From Bacteroidales bacterium (GTDB lineage: Bacteria > Bacteroidota > Bacteroidia > Bacteroidales > Bacteroidaceae): a stretch of DNA of 39,259 nt. The stretch lies in assembly GCA_022772475.1 (NCBI GenBank), contig JALEZQ010000053.1, forward strand, positions 1 to 39,259, written 5' to 3'. This document shows, one piece after another, positions 17,826 to 27,002 of this stretch (its first letter is position 1; every line of letters starts with the position of its first letter). Both the position numbers and the translations under genes were made by a program. The notes beneath the pieces were generated by a model. That model worked only from the letters and a program-made list of their open reading frames with translations, had not been told where the DNA came from and did not search any database.

Positions 17826-18925
17826 AGATCCTTCTCGTCGGCGAGTACAGCAATGTCCATCACACGCTGGCTGTGGCTCTGCGTACGTTGGGGCATGACG
17901 TCACGCTGGCAACGGACGGCGACGGGTGGAAAAACTACCCGCGCGACATCGACCTGAAGCGCCCCGAAGGCAAGGGATTGGTATCGAAACTGGCCTATGG
18001 CCTGCGGCTGGAGCGCATATTCGCGCGGTTGGACCAATATGACGTCATCCAACTCATCAACCCCATCTTCCTGCCGCTGCGCGCGGAGCGTATCATGCGC
18101 TACTACCGCCGCCTGCGCCGCCATACCCAACGGCTCTACGTCGGTGCCTTCGGCATAGACTTCTATTATGCCAAGGCGGCCCTTGACGGCCATACCTTCC
18201 GTTACAGCGACTTCTTAGTGGGGCAGACGCCGCACGATTTTGAAGACCGAGCCACGTGGATGGCCGACTGGGTGGAAGGTCCGAAGGGACAGGTATGCCG
18301 CGACATCATGGCCGACTGCGACGGTATCGTGGCGGGCTTGTATGAATATCACGCCGCCTACGCCACGGTCTATGGCGAAAAACTGGCCTTTATTCCCTTC
18401 CCCGTGGCTGTACAGCTCGACAACGGGCACATACGCGGCACGTCGGGCGGACCGATACGCTTCTTCATCGGCATCCAGCGTCACCGCTCCTTATATAAAG
18501 GTACGGACATCATGTGGCGAGCGCTCCGGCGCGTGGCAGAAGCCTACCCCGATGCCTGTGAGGTGGTCCGCGTGGAGAATGTGCCCTTTGCCGAATACTG
18601 CCGTCTGATGGACAGGAGCGACGTCATCCTGGACCAACTCTACTCTTATACGCCGGCCATGAATGCTCTCGAAGCCATGGCGCACGGTATGGTGGTGGTG
18701 GGCGGCGGCGAGCCGGAGAACTATGCCATCCTCGGCGAAGAGCAACTGCGCCCCATCATCAACGTCCAGCCTAATGAACGCAGCGTCTATGAGGCGCTCA
18801 GCAGGCTGGTGCGCCACCCCGAAATGATTGCCGACCTGTCGCGCCAAAGCATGGCGTATGTCAGCAGGCACCATGACGCACAGAAGGTGGCTCGTCAGTA
18901 TGTGGACTTCTGGACACGCGGCTGA
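17822..18925 (+). CDS. Glycosyltransferase, GT4/GT1-like
   Basis: The 367-residue protein looks like a GT-B fold glycosyltransferase. It starts KILLVGEYSNVHHTLAVAL, a typical N-terminal Rossmann strand and loop, and the C-terminal half has KGTDIMWRALRRV (about residues 226-238), the RSDVILDQLYSYTPAMNALEAMAHGMVVVGGG segment (about 262-294, E near 280), which matches the nucleotide-sugar-binding region of GT4 enzymes. Donor and acceptor are unknown; it may build a surface polysaccharide or lipid sugar, though no other glycan genes flank it. It overlaps the redox-type gene upstream. Confidence 0.8.
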   Translation: MKILLVGEYSNVHHTLAVALRTLGHDVTLATDGDGWKNYPRDIDLKRPEGKGLVSKLAYGLRLERIFARLDQYDVIQLINPIFLPLRAERIMRYYRRLRRHTQRLYVGAFGIDFYYAKAALDGHTFRYSDFLVGQTPHDFEDRATWMADWVEGPKGQVCRDIMADCDGIVAGLYEYHAAYATVYGEKLAFIPFPVAVQLDNGHIRGTSGGPIRFFIGIQRHRSLYKGTDIMWRALRRVAEAYPDACEVVRVENVPFAEYCRLMDRSDVILDQLYSYTPAMNALEAMAHGMVVVGGGEPENYAILGEEQLRPIINVQPNERSVYEALSRLVRHPEMIADLSRQSMAYVSRHHDAQKVARQYVDFWTRG

Positions 18926-18992
18926 TACTTTCCTTTTCGTTTCACACTCCACTCCCACCCTTCTCCCTTCTGATCGTTTACCACGTATTCCC

Positions 18993-21041
18993 ATGATTGA
19001 CCGCCAAACCATACAACGCATCTTGGACGCCTCGGACATTGTCGAGGTGGTCAAGGAGTTTGTCACACTGCGCAAGGCGGGAGTGAACTATAAGGGTCTG
19101 TGCCCATTCCACAACGAGCGTACGCCGAGTTTTGTGGTGTCGCCTTCCAAACAACTTTGCAAGTGCTTCTCCTGCGGCAAAGGCGGCGACGTGGTCCACT
19201 TCGTTATGGAGCACGAGCACATGTCCTATCCCGAAGCCCTGCGCTGGCTGGCCGCCAAGCACGGCATTGCCATCGAGGAGCGCGAGATGGACGCCGACGA
19301 ACGCCGTGCACAGAGCGAACGGGCGTCCATGTTGGTGCTGAACGAGTGGGCTTGCAAATTCTTTGAACGCACACTGCGCGAAGACGTAGATGGCGTGGCT
19401 CTTGGTATGGCTTATCTGAGGTCGCGCGGCTTTCGCGACGACATCATCCGCAAGTTTCGGCTTGGTTTTTCCCCCGAGAGCCGCGACGCACTGGCCAAGG
19501 CTGCGGCGCAGGCCGGCTTCAATCCCGAACTTCTCGAGAAGACCGGCCTTTGCTTCCGCACCGAGCGCGGCGAACTCCTCGACCGCTTTCACGGGCGCGT
19601 CATCTTCCCCGTGCTCTCCGTGTCCGGCGCCACAGTGGCCTTCGGCGGCCGCATCCTCGGTCAGAACAAGAATGTCGGGAAGTATGTCAATAGTCCGGAA
19701 TCGCTGGTCTATAGCAAGAGCCGCGAACTATACGGCTTGTACCAAGCCAAGCAGGCTATCGTCCGCGAAGACCACTGTTTTCTGGTAGAAGGCTACACCG
19801 ACGTCATGTCGATGCACCAGTGCGGCATCGAAAACGTGGTGGCCTCGAGCGGCACGTCGCTCACCGATGGGCAGATACGTCTGCTTCACCGCTTTACCGA
19901 ACACATCACCGTGCTTTACGATGGCGACAGCGCGGGCATCAAGGCCAGTATGCGCGGCATCGACATGCTGCTGCGCGAAGGTATGAAGATACGCGCTCTG
20001 CTCCTGCCCGACGGCGACGACCCCGACAGTTTTGCGCGCAAGCACACGGCGGCATCTTATAGAGCCTACATCGACCAACATCAGGAAGACTTCATCCGCT
20101 TCAAGGCCCGTCTTTTGCTGGGTGAGGCCGGCGATGACCCGATGAAACGCGCCGAACTGGTAAGCAATGTTATCGACAGCATAGCCGTCATTCCTGACAA
20201 TGTGCTACGCCAAGGCTATGTGGCCGAATGTGCCCGACTGTTCAACACCGATGAATCGTTGGTACAGCACGAAGTGGCCACGCGGATTAGACGGCAGCGT
20301 ATAGATTCTCGCGAGAAACCATCCGAATCAGGAACCGCTGGTGCTGACGAACAAAACGCTACACAGGAGGGTACGCCGCAAACGGGGGACGAGACCACAG
20401 GGACCGCCCGGCAGCCTGGCGTAACTGTAGAAAATACCTCAGGCTCAACGCCGACCACGCAGACGGGATTCAAGCGTCCCTCGCTCCGGCGTCTGGACGC
20501 CGTAGCAGAGAGCGAACGGCTATTGGCGGCATGTGTGGTGCGCTACGGCAATAAAACACTCGCGGTGCCCACCGAGGACGAAAGTGAACCGCTGTCGATG
20601 ACCGTTGCCCAGTATGTCCACGCCGACCTTGAGCAGGACGGCCTGACGCTGACGCAGCCCGTGGTGGCCCGCATTGTGGAAGAAGCCAGTCAAATGTCTG
20701 CCGACGACGATGCCTCGCGCTATTTCCTTGTTCATCCCGATGCCGAGATCAGCAGTTTCGCTTCGGCGGTCATGACGCCCGCCGACGAACTTAGTGCGAG
20801 CCAGAAGCAAGGGTATGTGGAGGACGGCGAACGACTGACAGAGCTGGTGCCGCGTCTGCTGCACGACCTGAAGTACCAGATTGTGCGCCGCCGTCTGGCA
20901 GACCTGCTGCAACGCATGAAGAGCGAAGAGGTGCTCCGTGACACACACGCACTCCTCAGTCTGATGGAAGAGTATAAAGCGCTGTCAGAGATAGAACGCG
21001 AATTTGCCCGCATACTCGGCGAGCGCGTGCTGACTCTCTGA
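18993..21041 (+). CDS. dnaG: DNA primase
   Basis: DnaG makes RNA primers at the replication fork. Start 18993 (MIDRQTIQRILDASDIVEVV) is the family's usual start; a 55-codon upstream extension overlaps the glycosyltransferase gene. The 682-residue protein has the CHC2 zinc ribbon Cys37-x2-His40-x17-Cys58-x2-Cys61, the RNA-polymerase core and the TOPRIM metal site Glu266 (FLVEGYTD) and Asp310/Asp312 (YDGDSAG), almost the same numbering as E. coli E265, D309 and D311. A low-complexity T/G/E/Q-rich linker at about 430-490 joins a C-terminal helical region that would bind DnaB. Complete. Confidence 0.98.
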   Translation: MIDRQTIQRILDASDIVEVVKEFVTLRKAGVNYKGLCPFHNERTPSFVVSPSKQLCKCFSCGKGGDVVHFVMEHEHMSYPEALRWLAAKHGIAIEEREMDADERRAQSERASMLVLNEWACKFFERTLREDVDGVALGMAYLRSRGFRDDIIRKFRLGFSPESRDALAKAAAQAGFNPELLEKTGLCFRTERGELLDRFHGRVIFPVLSVSGATVAFGGRILGQNKNVGKYVNSPESLVYSKSRELYGLYQAKQAIVREDHCFLVEGYTDVMSMHQCGIENVVASSGTSLTDGQIRLLHRFTEHITVLYDGDSAGIKASMRGIDMLLREGMKIRALLLPDGDDPDSFARKHTAASYRAYIDQHQEDFIRFKARLLLGEAGDDPMKRAELVSNVIDSIAVIPDNVLRQGYVAECARLFNTDESLVQHEVATRIRRQRIDSREKPSESGTAGADEQNATQEGTPQTGDETTGTARQPGVTVENTSGSTPTTQTGFKRPSLRRLDAVAESERLLAACVVRYGNKTLAVPTEDESEPLSMTVAQYVHADLEQDGLTLTQPVVARIVEEASQMSADDDASRYFLVHPDAEISSFASAVMTPADELSASQKQGYVEDGERLTELVPRLLHDLKYQIVRRRLADLLQRMKSEEVLRDTHALLSLMEEYKALSEIEREFARILGERVLTL

Positions 21042-21073
21042 GGCTAAAGTCTGTATCTGATAATACCGTTTCA

Positions 21074-22009
21074 ATGACTACTCCCCCCCGCCATATACCC
21101 CTGCTAAGCCACCTGTTGCTTTGGCTCTGCCTATTGTCATCCGGGTGCATGTTTGCCCAGAGCAATGGCAACGCCTACCAGGCCTACTTTAACCGCTACC
21201 ACCGAATGGCGGTGGAGCAGATGGCCAAGTATGGCATACCGGCAAGCATCACGCTGGCACAGGGCGTCTTTGAAAGTGCTGCCGGCCGCAGCCGTTTGGC
21301 CACGGTGGCCAACAACCATTTCGGTATCAAGGCCGGAAGCACATGGACGGGGCCTGTGGTTTACGCCGATGATGACGCGCCGTCGGAGCGCTTCCGCAAA
21401 TACCGCAGTGTGGCCGACAGTTATGAAGACCACTCCCTTTTCTTGGTCAGGAACAAACGCTATGCGGGATTGTTCCGGCTATCCATGCGCGACTACAAAG
21501 GATGGGCACGCGGACTGAAGTCGGCCGGCTATGCCACCAATCCGCGCTATGCCGAGCAACTAATCAACATCATCCAGGCCTATCGTCTGGACCGCTACGA
21601 CCATCTGTCGCTGCGCGATGTGCGCCGACAGACCACGGCCTCGCAGACGACGGCGCCAATCGACATCGGACAGATAGGATGTTGCAACGGCAGTTGTTAC
21701 GTCCGCACACAGCGCGGCCAGACGCTGCGGGACATTGCGCGAAACTTCGACATCAGTGAGCGACGGCTCAGGAAGTATAATGAAGTGCCCAAGGGCTATA
21801 AGCCCGCAGAAGGCGAAATAATTTACTTAGAGAAGAAGCGCAGCAAAGCGGACAAGAGTCTGAAACACCACATTCACATTGTCCGGCCCGGTGAGACCTT
21901 CCACACGATAGCGCAACGCTACGGCATACGCCTCAAGACCTTGTACAAAAACAACGGCCTGACACCTGCTGCCCATATACAGGCAGGTCAGGGACTGCTC
22001 ATCAGATAA
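21074..22009 (+). CDS. Exported glucosaminidase with two LysM domains
   Basis: The protein probably cuts the glycan strands of peptidoglycan as an N-acetylglucosaminidase. A hydrophobic leader ends LLSSGCMFAQ; either Cys25 is lipidated or signal peptidase I cuts after FAQ. The glucosaminidase domain covers about 35-180 with GIPASITLAQGVFESAAGRS (Glu67 the likely catalytic acid) and NNHFGIK. LysM domains, which bind peptidoglycan, lie at about 209-252 and 266-311 (RPGETFHTIAQRYGI). It follows dnaG by 32 bp. Length 311 is normal for this architecture. Confidence 0.92.
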   Translation: MTTPPRHIPLLSHLLLWLCLLSSGCMFAQSNGNAYQAYFNRYHRMAVEQMAKYGIPASITLAQGVFESAAGRSRLATVANNHFGIKAGSTWTGPVVYADDDAPSERFRKYRSVADSYEDHSLFLVRNKRYAGLFRLSMRDYKGWARGLKSAGYATNPRYAEQLINIIQAYRLDRYDHLSLRDVRRQTTASQTTAPIDIGQIGCCNGSCYVRTQRGQTLRDIARNFDISERRLRKYNEVPKGYKPAEGEIIYLEKKRSKADKSLKHHIHIVRPGETFHTIAQRYGIRLKTLYKNNGLTPAAHIQAGQGLLIR

Positions 22010-22083
22010 CCACAACAAGAAATACCAATATACCGCCCTCCCAACGCCGGTAAATACGGCGGACCGAATAAATACCTACAGAT

Positions 22084-25000
22084 ATGTCGAAGATCCCCAG
22101 ACTGAAGGACATCGTCCTTCGCGATACCCCATTTGCCCGTCTGATGAACAAGCGCGTCTATAACGTGCTGCTCATCGCCACGAAGTATGATGCCTTCATG
22201 TTGGAGGACGATGGCCGCGTCGATGAGCAGATATTCAACGAATATACTGCCCTCTCGCTGCGCTACCCGCCGCGCTTTACGCAGGTATCGACGGCAGAGG
22301 AGGCGCTGGCCGAACTCAAGAGCCGCAACTTTGAGCTCATCATCGTCATGCCCAACATGGACAACCGCGACATCTTTGCCGACGCCAAGGACATCAAGCG
22401 GCAATACCCGCACACGGCAATGGTGGTGCTCACACCCTTCTCCCGCGAGGTGACGCGCCGCATGGCCCGCGAAGACCTGTCGGGCATCGACTATGTGTTC
22501 TCGTGGCTGGGTAACGCCGAACTGCTGCTGGCCATCATAAAACTGCTGGAGGACAAGTGGAACGCGCCGGACGATACGGCATCCGTTGGCGTGCAGATTA
22601 TTCTCTTGGTAGAGGACTCTGTGCGTTTCTACTCCTCTGCCCTGCCCTATCTCTACCGCATCGTCCTCGAGCAGAGCCGCGAATTTTCAAAGGAAGCGCT
22701 CAACGACCACCTGATGACCATGCGTATGCGCGGACGTCCCAAAATTATGCTCGCGCGAAGCTACGAAGAGGCAGAGGCTATCTATAAGGAGTATGCCGAG
22801 CACATTCTGGGTATTGTCTCTGACATGAGTTTCTCACACGGTGGCACCAAGGACCCTCTGGCAGGCTATGCCCTGTGCAAAGCCATCCGAAAGGTAGATC
22901 CGCACGTGCCTATCATCCTCGAGTCGAGCGAAGACACCGGGGCGGCCTATGCCGACGAACTGCACGCCGCGTTCATCAGCAAGCACAGTAAGCAGTATCC
23001 GCAGTTGCTGCGACGCAATGTGATGGCGCGCTTCGGCTTCGGCGACTTCATCATCATCAATCCGCAGACGGGTGAGGAGGTCATGCGTATCTGCAACCTT
23101 AAAGACCTTCAGCGCAAAATCCTCACCATCCCCGACGATTCGCTTCGCTACCACCTGTCGCACAACCATTTCTCGCGATTCTTCTTCTCGCGTGCCATGT
23201 TTCCGCCGGCAGTCATCCTCAAGAAGGTTGACGTCACCGACTATGCCCACATGGATGAGGCCCGCCGGCTCATCTCCGACCTTATCGTGGGCTATCGCAA
23301 GATGAAAAACGAGGGCGTGGTGGCCATCTACCAGAGAGACCGCTTCGACCAGTACAGCAACTTTGCGCGTATCGGTAACGGTTCGCTGGGAGGCAAAGGC
23401 CGTGGCCTGGCGTTCATGGGCTCGATGGTGAAGCGCTACCCCAAGTTGGAGCGCGACCGTTTCTCGGTGGACATTCCCAAGACCGTCGTCATCTGTACCG
23501 ACGTCTTCGACGCCTTCATGGAGCAGAATAACCTTTACCCGGTGGCGCTCTCCGAGGCTTCGGACGAGGAAATCCTCGCGGCGTTCGAGCGCGCTTCGCT
23601 GCCCGCCCATCTGCTTGAAGACCTGGCGGCGCTGCTCGACGTGGTGCCCGGCCCGGTGGCCGTGCGTTCTTCCAGTTTGCTGGAAGACTCACACTACCAG
23701 CCTTTTGCCGGTATCTACAAGACCTACATGATACCGCACCCCGGCGACAAGAACCAGATGATGTCCCTGCTGCGATCGGCCATCAAGGCCGTGTATGCCT
23801 CGGTATTTTATAAGGACAGCAAAGCCTATCTTACCGCTACGCAAAACCTGATTGACCAGGAGAAGATGGCCATCGTCATTCAGGAGGTGGTCGGCGCCGA
23901 ATACATGGACGTGCCGCCCACCCCCACGGGCTCGGCGCTGTCGGCCATGCCCAACCTGTCGGCACAACGGCTGTTCTATCCGACGCTGTCGGGCGTGGCG
24001 CGCTCGCTCAACTACTACCCGCTTGGCAACGAACTGCCGGAAGACGGTATCGCCGATGTGGCCTTCGGCCTGGGCAAATATATCGTAGATGGAGGGCAGA
24101 CGCTGCGCTTCTCGCCCAAGCATCCCCACCATATTCTGCAGCTGAGCACCACCGACATGGCGCTCCGCGAAACGCAACGCCGCTTTTTCTCGCTGGCCCT
24201 CGACGACATGGCGCCCACGTTCAAGACAGATGATGCTTTCAATCTCTGCGACCTGCCCGTAAGGCGGGCCGAAGGGCATGGCAGTCTGCAGTTCGTGGCC
24301 TCGACCTTCAACCCTACCGACGACGTCATATACGATGGTCTCTACCCCGGCGGCCGCAAACTGGTCACCTTTGCCCACATCCTCCAGCACGACGTTTTCC
24401 CGCTGGCCGACACCATCAGCCGTTTGCTCAACATCGGCAAGGCCGAGATGGGACGCCCCGTGGAGATTGAGTTTGCCATGAACATTGAGCCGGCCGAAAA
24501 CGGCACTTTGCCACAGGCCCATTTCTACCTGCTGCAAATCCGCCCCATGGTGGATTGCAAGGACGAGGTGGACGAAGACTTGACGCTCATTCCTAACGAA
24601 GAGACGATTGTTGCTTCTGCCAGTGCGTTGGGCAGCGGCATCGTGACCGACGTTTTCGACGTGGTGTATGTGAAGACGGCTTCGTGGAAAGCTGCCGACA
24701 ATCCTGCCATCGCCCGCGAAGTGGAAAAAATCAACGCGAAACTGACGGAAGAAAACCGCCCCTACGTGCTCATCGGCCCCGGTCGCTGGGGTAGCAGCGA
24801 CCCCTGGCTGGGCATCCCCGTGAAATGGCCGCACATCGCCGGCGCCCGCGTTGTCGTGGAGCGCGGTCTGGACGGCTACCGCATCGAACCGAGCCAAGGC
24901 ACGCACTTCTTCCAAAACCTGACCTCCTTCGGCGTGGGCTATTTCACCATCGGGCGTGAAGGTGCCGACGGCTGGTTTGATGAGGCATACCTTGACAGCC

Positions 25001-25128
25001 TGGAAGCCGTCGAGGAAACCGAACATCTGCGCCACGTCCGCTCCACGCAGCCCCTTGTGATCAAGATGGACGGCAAGCACGCCCGCGGCGTGGTGATGAA
25101 GGTCGTCGATGATAAACCAAGAGTTTAA
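22084..25128 (+). CDS. Two receiver-like domains fused to a PPDK_N (PEP synthase-type) ATP-grasp domain
   Basis: Proteins of this kind are often labelled phosphoenolpyruvate synthase, but the 1014-residue sequence does not support full activity. A first receiver-like domain (about 25-155) lacks the phosphoacceptor Asp at the expected strand. A second (about 170-330) keeps Glu177-Asp178, Asp247 (VSDMSF) and Lys300, so it could be phosphorylated. The PPDK_N ATP-grasp domain (about 430-840) has SLGGKGRGLAFM and GPVAVRSSSLLEDS. I see no phosphohistidine swivel motif (GG.TSHAA-like) and no PEP-binding barrel. The last 140 residues (GPGRWGSSDPWLGIPV) form a further conserved-looking domain. Function unknown; a nucleotide-regulated signalling or kinase role is inference. 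Confidence 0.85.
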   Translation: MSKIPRLKDIVLRDTPFARLMNKRVYNVLLIATKYDAFMLEDDGRVDEQIFNEYTALSLRYPPRFTQVSTAEEALAELKSRNFELIIVMPNMDNRDIFADAKDIKRQYPHTAMVVLTPFSREVTRRMAREDLSGIDYVFSWLGNAELLLAIIKLLEDKWNAPDDTASVGVQIILLVEDSVRFYSSALPYLYRIVLEQSREFSKEALNDHLMTMRMRGRPKIMLARSYEEAEAIYKEYAEHILGIVSDMSFSHGGTKDPLAGYALCKAIRKVDPHVPIILESSEDTGAAYADELHAAFISKHSKQYPQLLRRNVMARFGFGDFIIINPQTGEEVMRICNLKDLQRKILTIPDDSLRYHLSHNHFSRFFFSRAMFPPAVILKKVDVTDYAHMDEARRLISDLIVGYRKMKNEGVVAIYQRDRFDQYSNFARIGNGSLGGKGRGLAFMGSMVKRYPKLERDRFSVDIPKTVVICTDVFDAFMEQNNLYPVALSEASDEEILAAFERASLPAHLLEDLAALLDVVPGPVAVRSSSLLEDSHYQPFAGIYKTYMIPHPGDKNQMMSLLRSAIKAVYASVFYKDSKAYLTATQNLIDQEKMAIVIQEVVGAEYMDVPPTPTGSALSAMPNLSAQRLFYPTLSGVARSLNYYPLGNELPEDGIADVAFGLGKYIVDGGQTLRFSPKHPHHILQLSTTDMALRETQRRFFSLALDDMAPTFKTDDAFNLCDLPVRRAEGHGSLQFVASTFNPTDDVIYDGLYPGGRKLVTFAHILQHDVFPLADTISRLLNIGKAEMGRPVEIEFAMNIEPAENGTLPQAHFYLLQIRPMVDCKDEVDEDLTLIPNEETIVASASALGSGIVTDVFDVVYVKTASWKAADNPAIAREVEKINAKLTEENRPYVLIGPGRWGSSDPWLGIPVKWPHIAGARVVVERGLDGYRIEPSQGTHFFQNLTSFGVGYFTIGREGADGWFDEAYLDSLEAVEETEHLRHVRSTQPLVIKMDGKHARGVVMKVVDDKPRV

Positions 25129-25148
25129 TAGAAATAGATTAACCCGCT

Positions 25149-25442
25149 ATGCTTGAACGCCGTAAAAGCGAAAAACTGGCCGACGTCTTGCTCCGCTTCA
25201 TGCGCAGCGAAGGCTTGGAATCGCCGTTGGGCGAGTATCGTGTGATAGAGGCGTGGCCGCAGGTAGCCGGCGCACAAGCGGCCAAGCAGACCACCGAACT
25301 TTACATTCGCCGTCAGACGCTTTTCGTCCGTTTGGCGGTACCCGCCCTGCGCACTAACCTGATGTCGCAACGCGCCCTGCTGGTGCGACGCCTCAACGAC
25401 ATCGCCGGAGTGGACGTCATCACCGACCTGCGGTTTCTGTAG
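25149..25442 (+). CDS. DUF721/DciA-like protein
   Basis: The 97-residue protein matches the DUF721 pattern: LADVLLRFM near the start, VIEAWPQVAGAQAAKQT at about 32-48 and a final L....DLRFL. DciA, the founding characterised DUF721 member, acts as a loader of the replicative helicase DnaB in bacteria that lack DnaC or DnaI. It starts 20 bp after the receiver/ATP-grasp gene and lies 4 kb from dnaG. The function here is inferred from the family. Confidence 0.85.
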   Translation: MLERRKSEKLADVLLRFMRSEGLESPLGEYRVIEAWPQVAGAQAAKQTTELYIRRQTLFVRLAVPALRTNLMSQRALLVRRLNDIAGVDVITDLRFL

Positions 25443-25846
25443 AGCCCAAGCAGTGTGGTCATTCGGCGCGAACTGATGTGTGCAGTTTGTCGAGTGGCCA
25501 TCACCCAATCACGAGAATCGCCACGCCATCCAACGTCTATCCCCGTGGGCGGCCATAATTTTAAGGAATTTTGTCCGAATTTGTTGGCCTGTTACATCCC
25601 CTAAAAGTAGCTAAACTACACACGCTGAACCATACACTATGCACTGTTTGCGCTTACGGCTACAAACACAGAAATAATGTGTGACAAATCAAGTCATAGT
25701 GCTTGCACGTGTAAACTCCGTGCCGTTTCATAACCAATAAATATGGTTTCAAATACAGAAAGTCGCGGTTTCATCGGAATTTTTCTTGCTAAGTATAATG
25801 TGAAGAGATATATTTGCAAAAAATATTTAATAGAATCTCACCAGAA
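25443..25846. other. 404-bp intergenic stretch before the AraC-type regulator
   Basis: It is AT-richer than the genes to its left. It holds a small dyad TGTTTG/CAAACA (25645-25650, 25663-25668) and the regulator's promoter. A short frame from 25743 runs through the promoter into the regulator gene and is probably not real. I see no terminator for the preceding run. Confidence 0.6.
25786..25816 (+). promoter_or_regulatory. Consensus Bacteroidota promoter of the AraC-type regulator
   Basis: TTG (25786-25788), a 20-bp spacer, then TATATTTG (25809-25816) match the -33/-7 pattern. The predicted start of transcription is about 25823, leaving a leader near 24 nt. It also rules out the TTG start codon at 25814, which lies inside the -7 box. 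Confidence 0.75.
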
Positions 25847-26950
25847 ATGGATTTCTCTTCACTCTTCTACATGCTCCTTCATTCAGCCGACTACATTCTG
25901 GAGTTGGTCGTAGCCATACTTTTCCTGGCAACGTCGCGCCTTCAGTCCGACAGAGGGCGACTGTTCTTAGGGATGTTCTTTCTGCTTTCGGTAACGGCTT
26001 CAGTAGCCAACATCTCATACGTGCTCTATACCTCTACCAGCGAAGGCAACCAGATGCTGTCAATGGTATCATCGATCTGCAGTTTTCCAGTGTTCTTCAT
26101 GCTCATACTCTATCTGGTGGAATGTCTGCACCCCAACGAGTACAATCTGAAAAAAATACTCCAAGTGCTCATACCATGGCTCGTCGTTGCCGTACCCACG
26201 GTAGTGGTCTGCTTCATTGGAGGAGAGACTCACATTTATAACGCAGAGGACTACATGGAGAACATCAGCAACCCCGATGTTATACTGCGCACACTGTCCT
26301 TACTTATATATCTGCCTTACGGATTGTGGTGCTTCCTTATGCCAATGCATACCAGCGCCTATTTGACGACACGTCCGCTGACATCTCTCATGTGCTGGTG
26401 CACGGCGCTGATGACGATTACGTTTGTTGGCGGCCATGGACTCTTTATTATGTTCTTTGACGTCATGCACGTATTGCTCTACCTCGTCATAACGCTCATG
26501 TCGGTATATTCCGAGTTCGCCGACCGACTGACACCGGACTTGAAGGTAACAGTGCTGTCCGCCCATACCGTAGAAGAAGAAAAAATAGAAGAAAGCCAGC
26601 TGACCGGCCGTTTGCGCATACTCTTGGAAGAAGAAAAGCTATGGAAGGACCCTGACCTCGTACAATCCGACGTAATACGCGCTTTGGGCACCAATGTGAA
26701 GTATCTGCAGAACTCCATCAGGGAGTTAGGCTATGGCAGCTACTCGGATATGATTAACAGCTACCGCATCAACTACGCCAAACAGCAGTTGGACGAAAAC
26801 TGCACCGATAACCTCAAACAAATCTTCTACGAAGCCGGTTTCCGCAGCCGCATCACTGCATGGCGCAGCTTCTCGAAGTTTTTAGGCTGCTCACCTACTG
26901 AATACAAGAATAAACCGGCTAATGATAGTTCCTCTACCATAAAGCAATAG
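25847..26950 (+). CDS. Multi-pass membrane AraC-family transcription regulator
   Basis: The 367-residue protein has about six or seven hydrophobic segments in residues 1-225 (for example LELVVAILFLAT, VFFMLILYLVE, VLIPWLVVAVPTVVVCFI, VLLYLVITLMS) followed by a C-terminal AraC-type HTH (about 255-355): VIRALGTNVKYLQNSIRELGYGSYSDMINSYRINYAKQQL (in part), then KQIFYEAGFRSRITAWRSFSKFLGCSPTEY. Such proteins sense a signal in or across the inner membrane and activate nearby genes. It stands 52 bp upstream of the giant gene and probably controls it. ATG 25847 is chosen because the longer TTG start falls inside the promoter. Confidence 0.9.
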   Translation: MDFSSLFYMLLHSADYILELVVAILFLATSRLQSDRGRLFLGMFFLLSVTASVANISYVLYTSTSEGNQMLSMVSSICSFPVFFMLILYLVECLHPNEYNLKKILQVLIPWLVVAVPTVVVCFIGGETHIYNAEDYMENISNPDVILRTLSLLIYLPYGLWCFLMPMHTSAYLTTRPLTSLMCWCTALMTITFVGGHGLFIMFFDVMHVLLYLVITLMSVYSEFADRLTPDLKVTVLSAHTVEEEKIEESQLTGRLRILLEEEKLWKDPDLVQSDVIRALGTNVKYLQNSIRELGYGSYSDMINSYRINYAKQQLDENCTDNLKQIFYEAGFRSRITAWRSFSKFLGCSPTEYKNKPANDSSSTIKQ

Positions 26951-26974
26951 ACACCGCGATACATCAATCTAAAT

Positions 26975-26996
26975 AATTGTCACACTATAAACAATT
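26975..26996. promoter_or_regulatory. AT-rich dyad between the regulator and the giant gene
   Basis: AATTGT (26975-26980) and ACAATT (26991-26996) are inverted around 10 bp, just before the giant gene's start. It may be a regulator site or a weak hairpin; nothing proves either. Confidence 0.3.
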
Positions 26997-27002
26997 TTTC
27001 AA

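Noticed and set aside
23689-25080. 463-codon minus-strand frame opposite the receiver/PPDK_N gene
   Set aside because: It is a shadow frame; the plus-strand protein has clear motifs throughout.
25814-25846. TTG start for the AraC-type regulator
   Set aside because: The TTG lies inside the predicted -7 box; ATG 25847 fits the promoter and the membrane segment.
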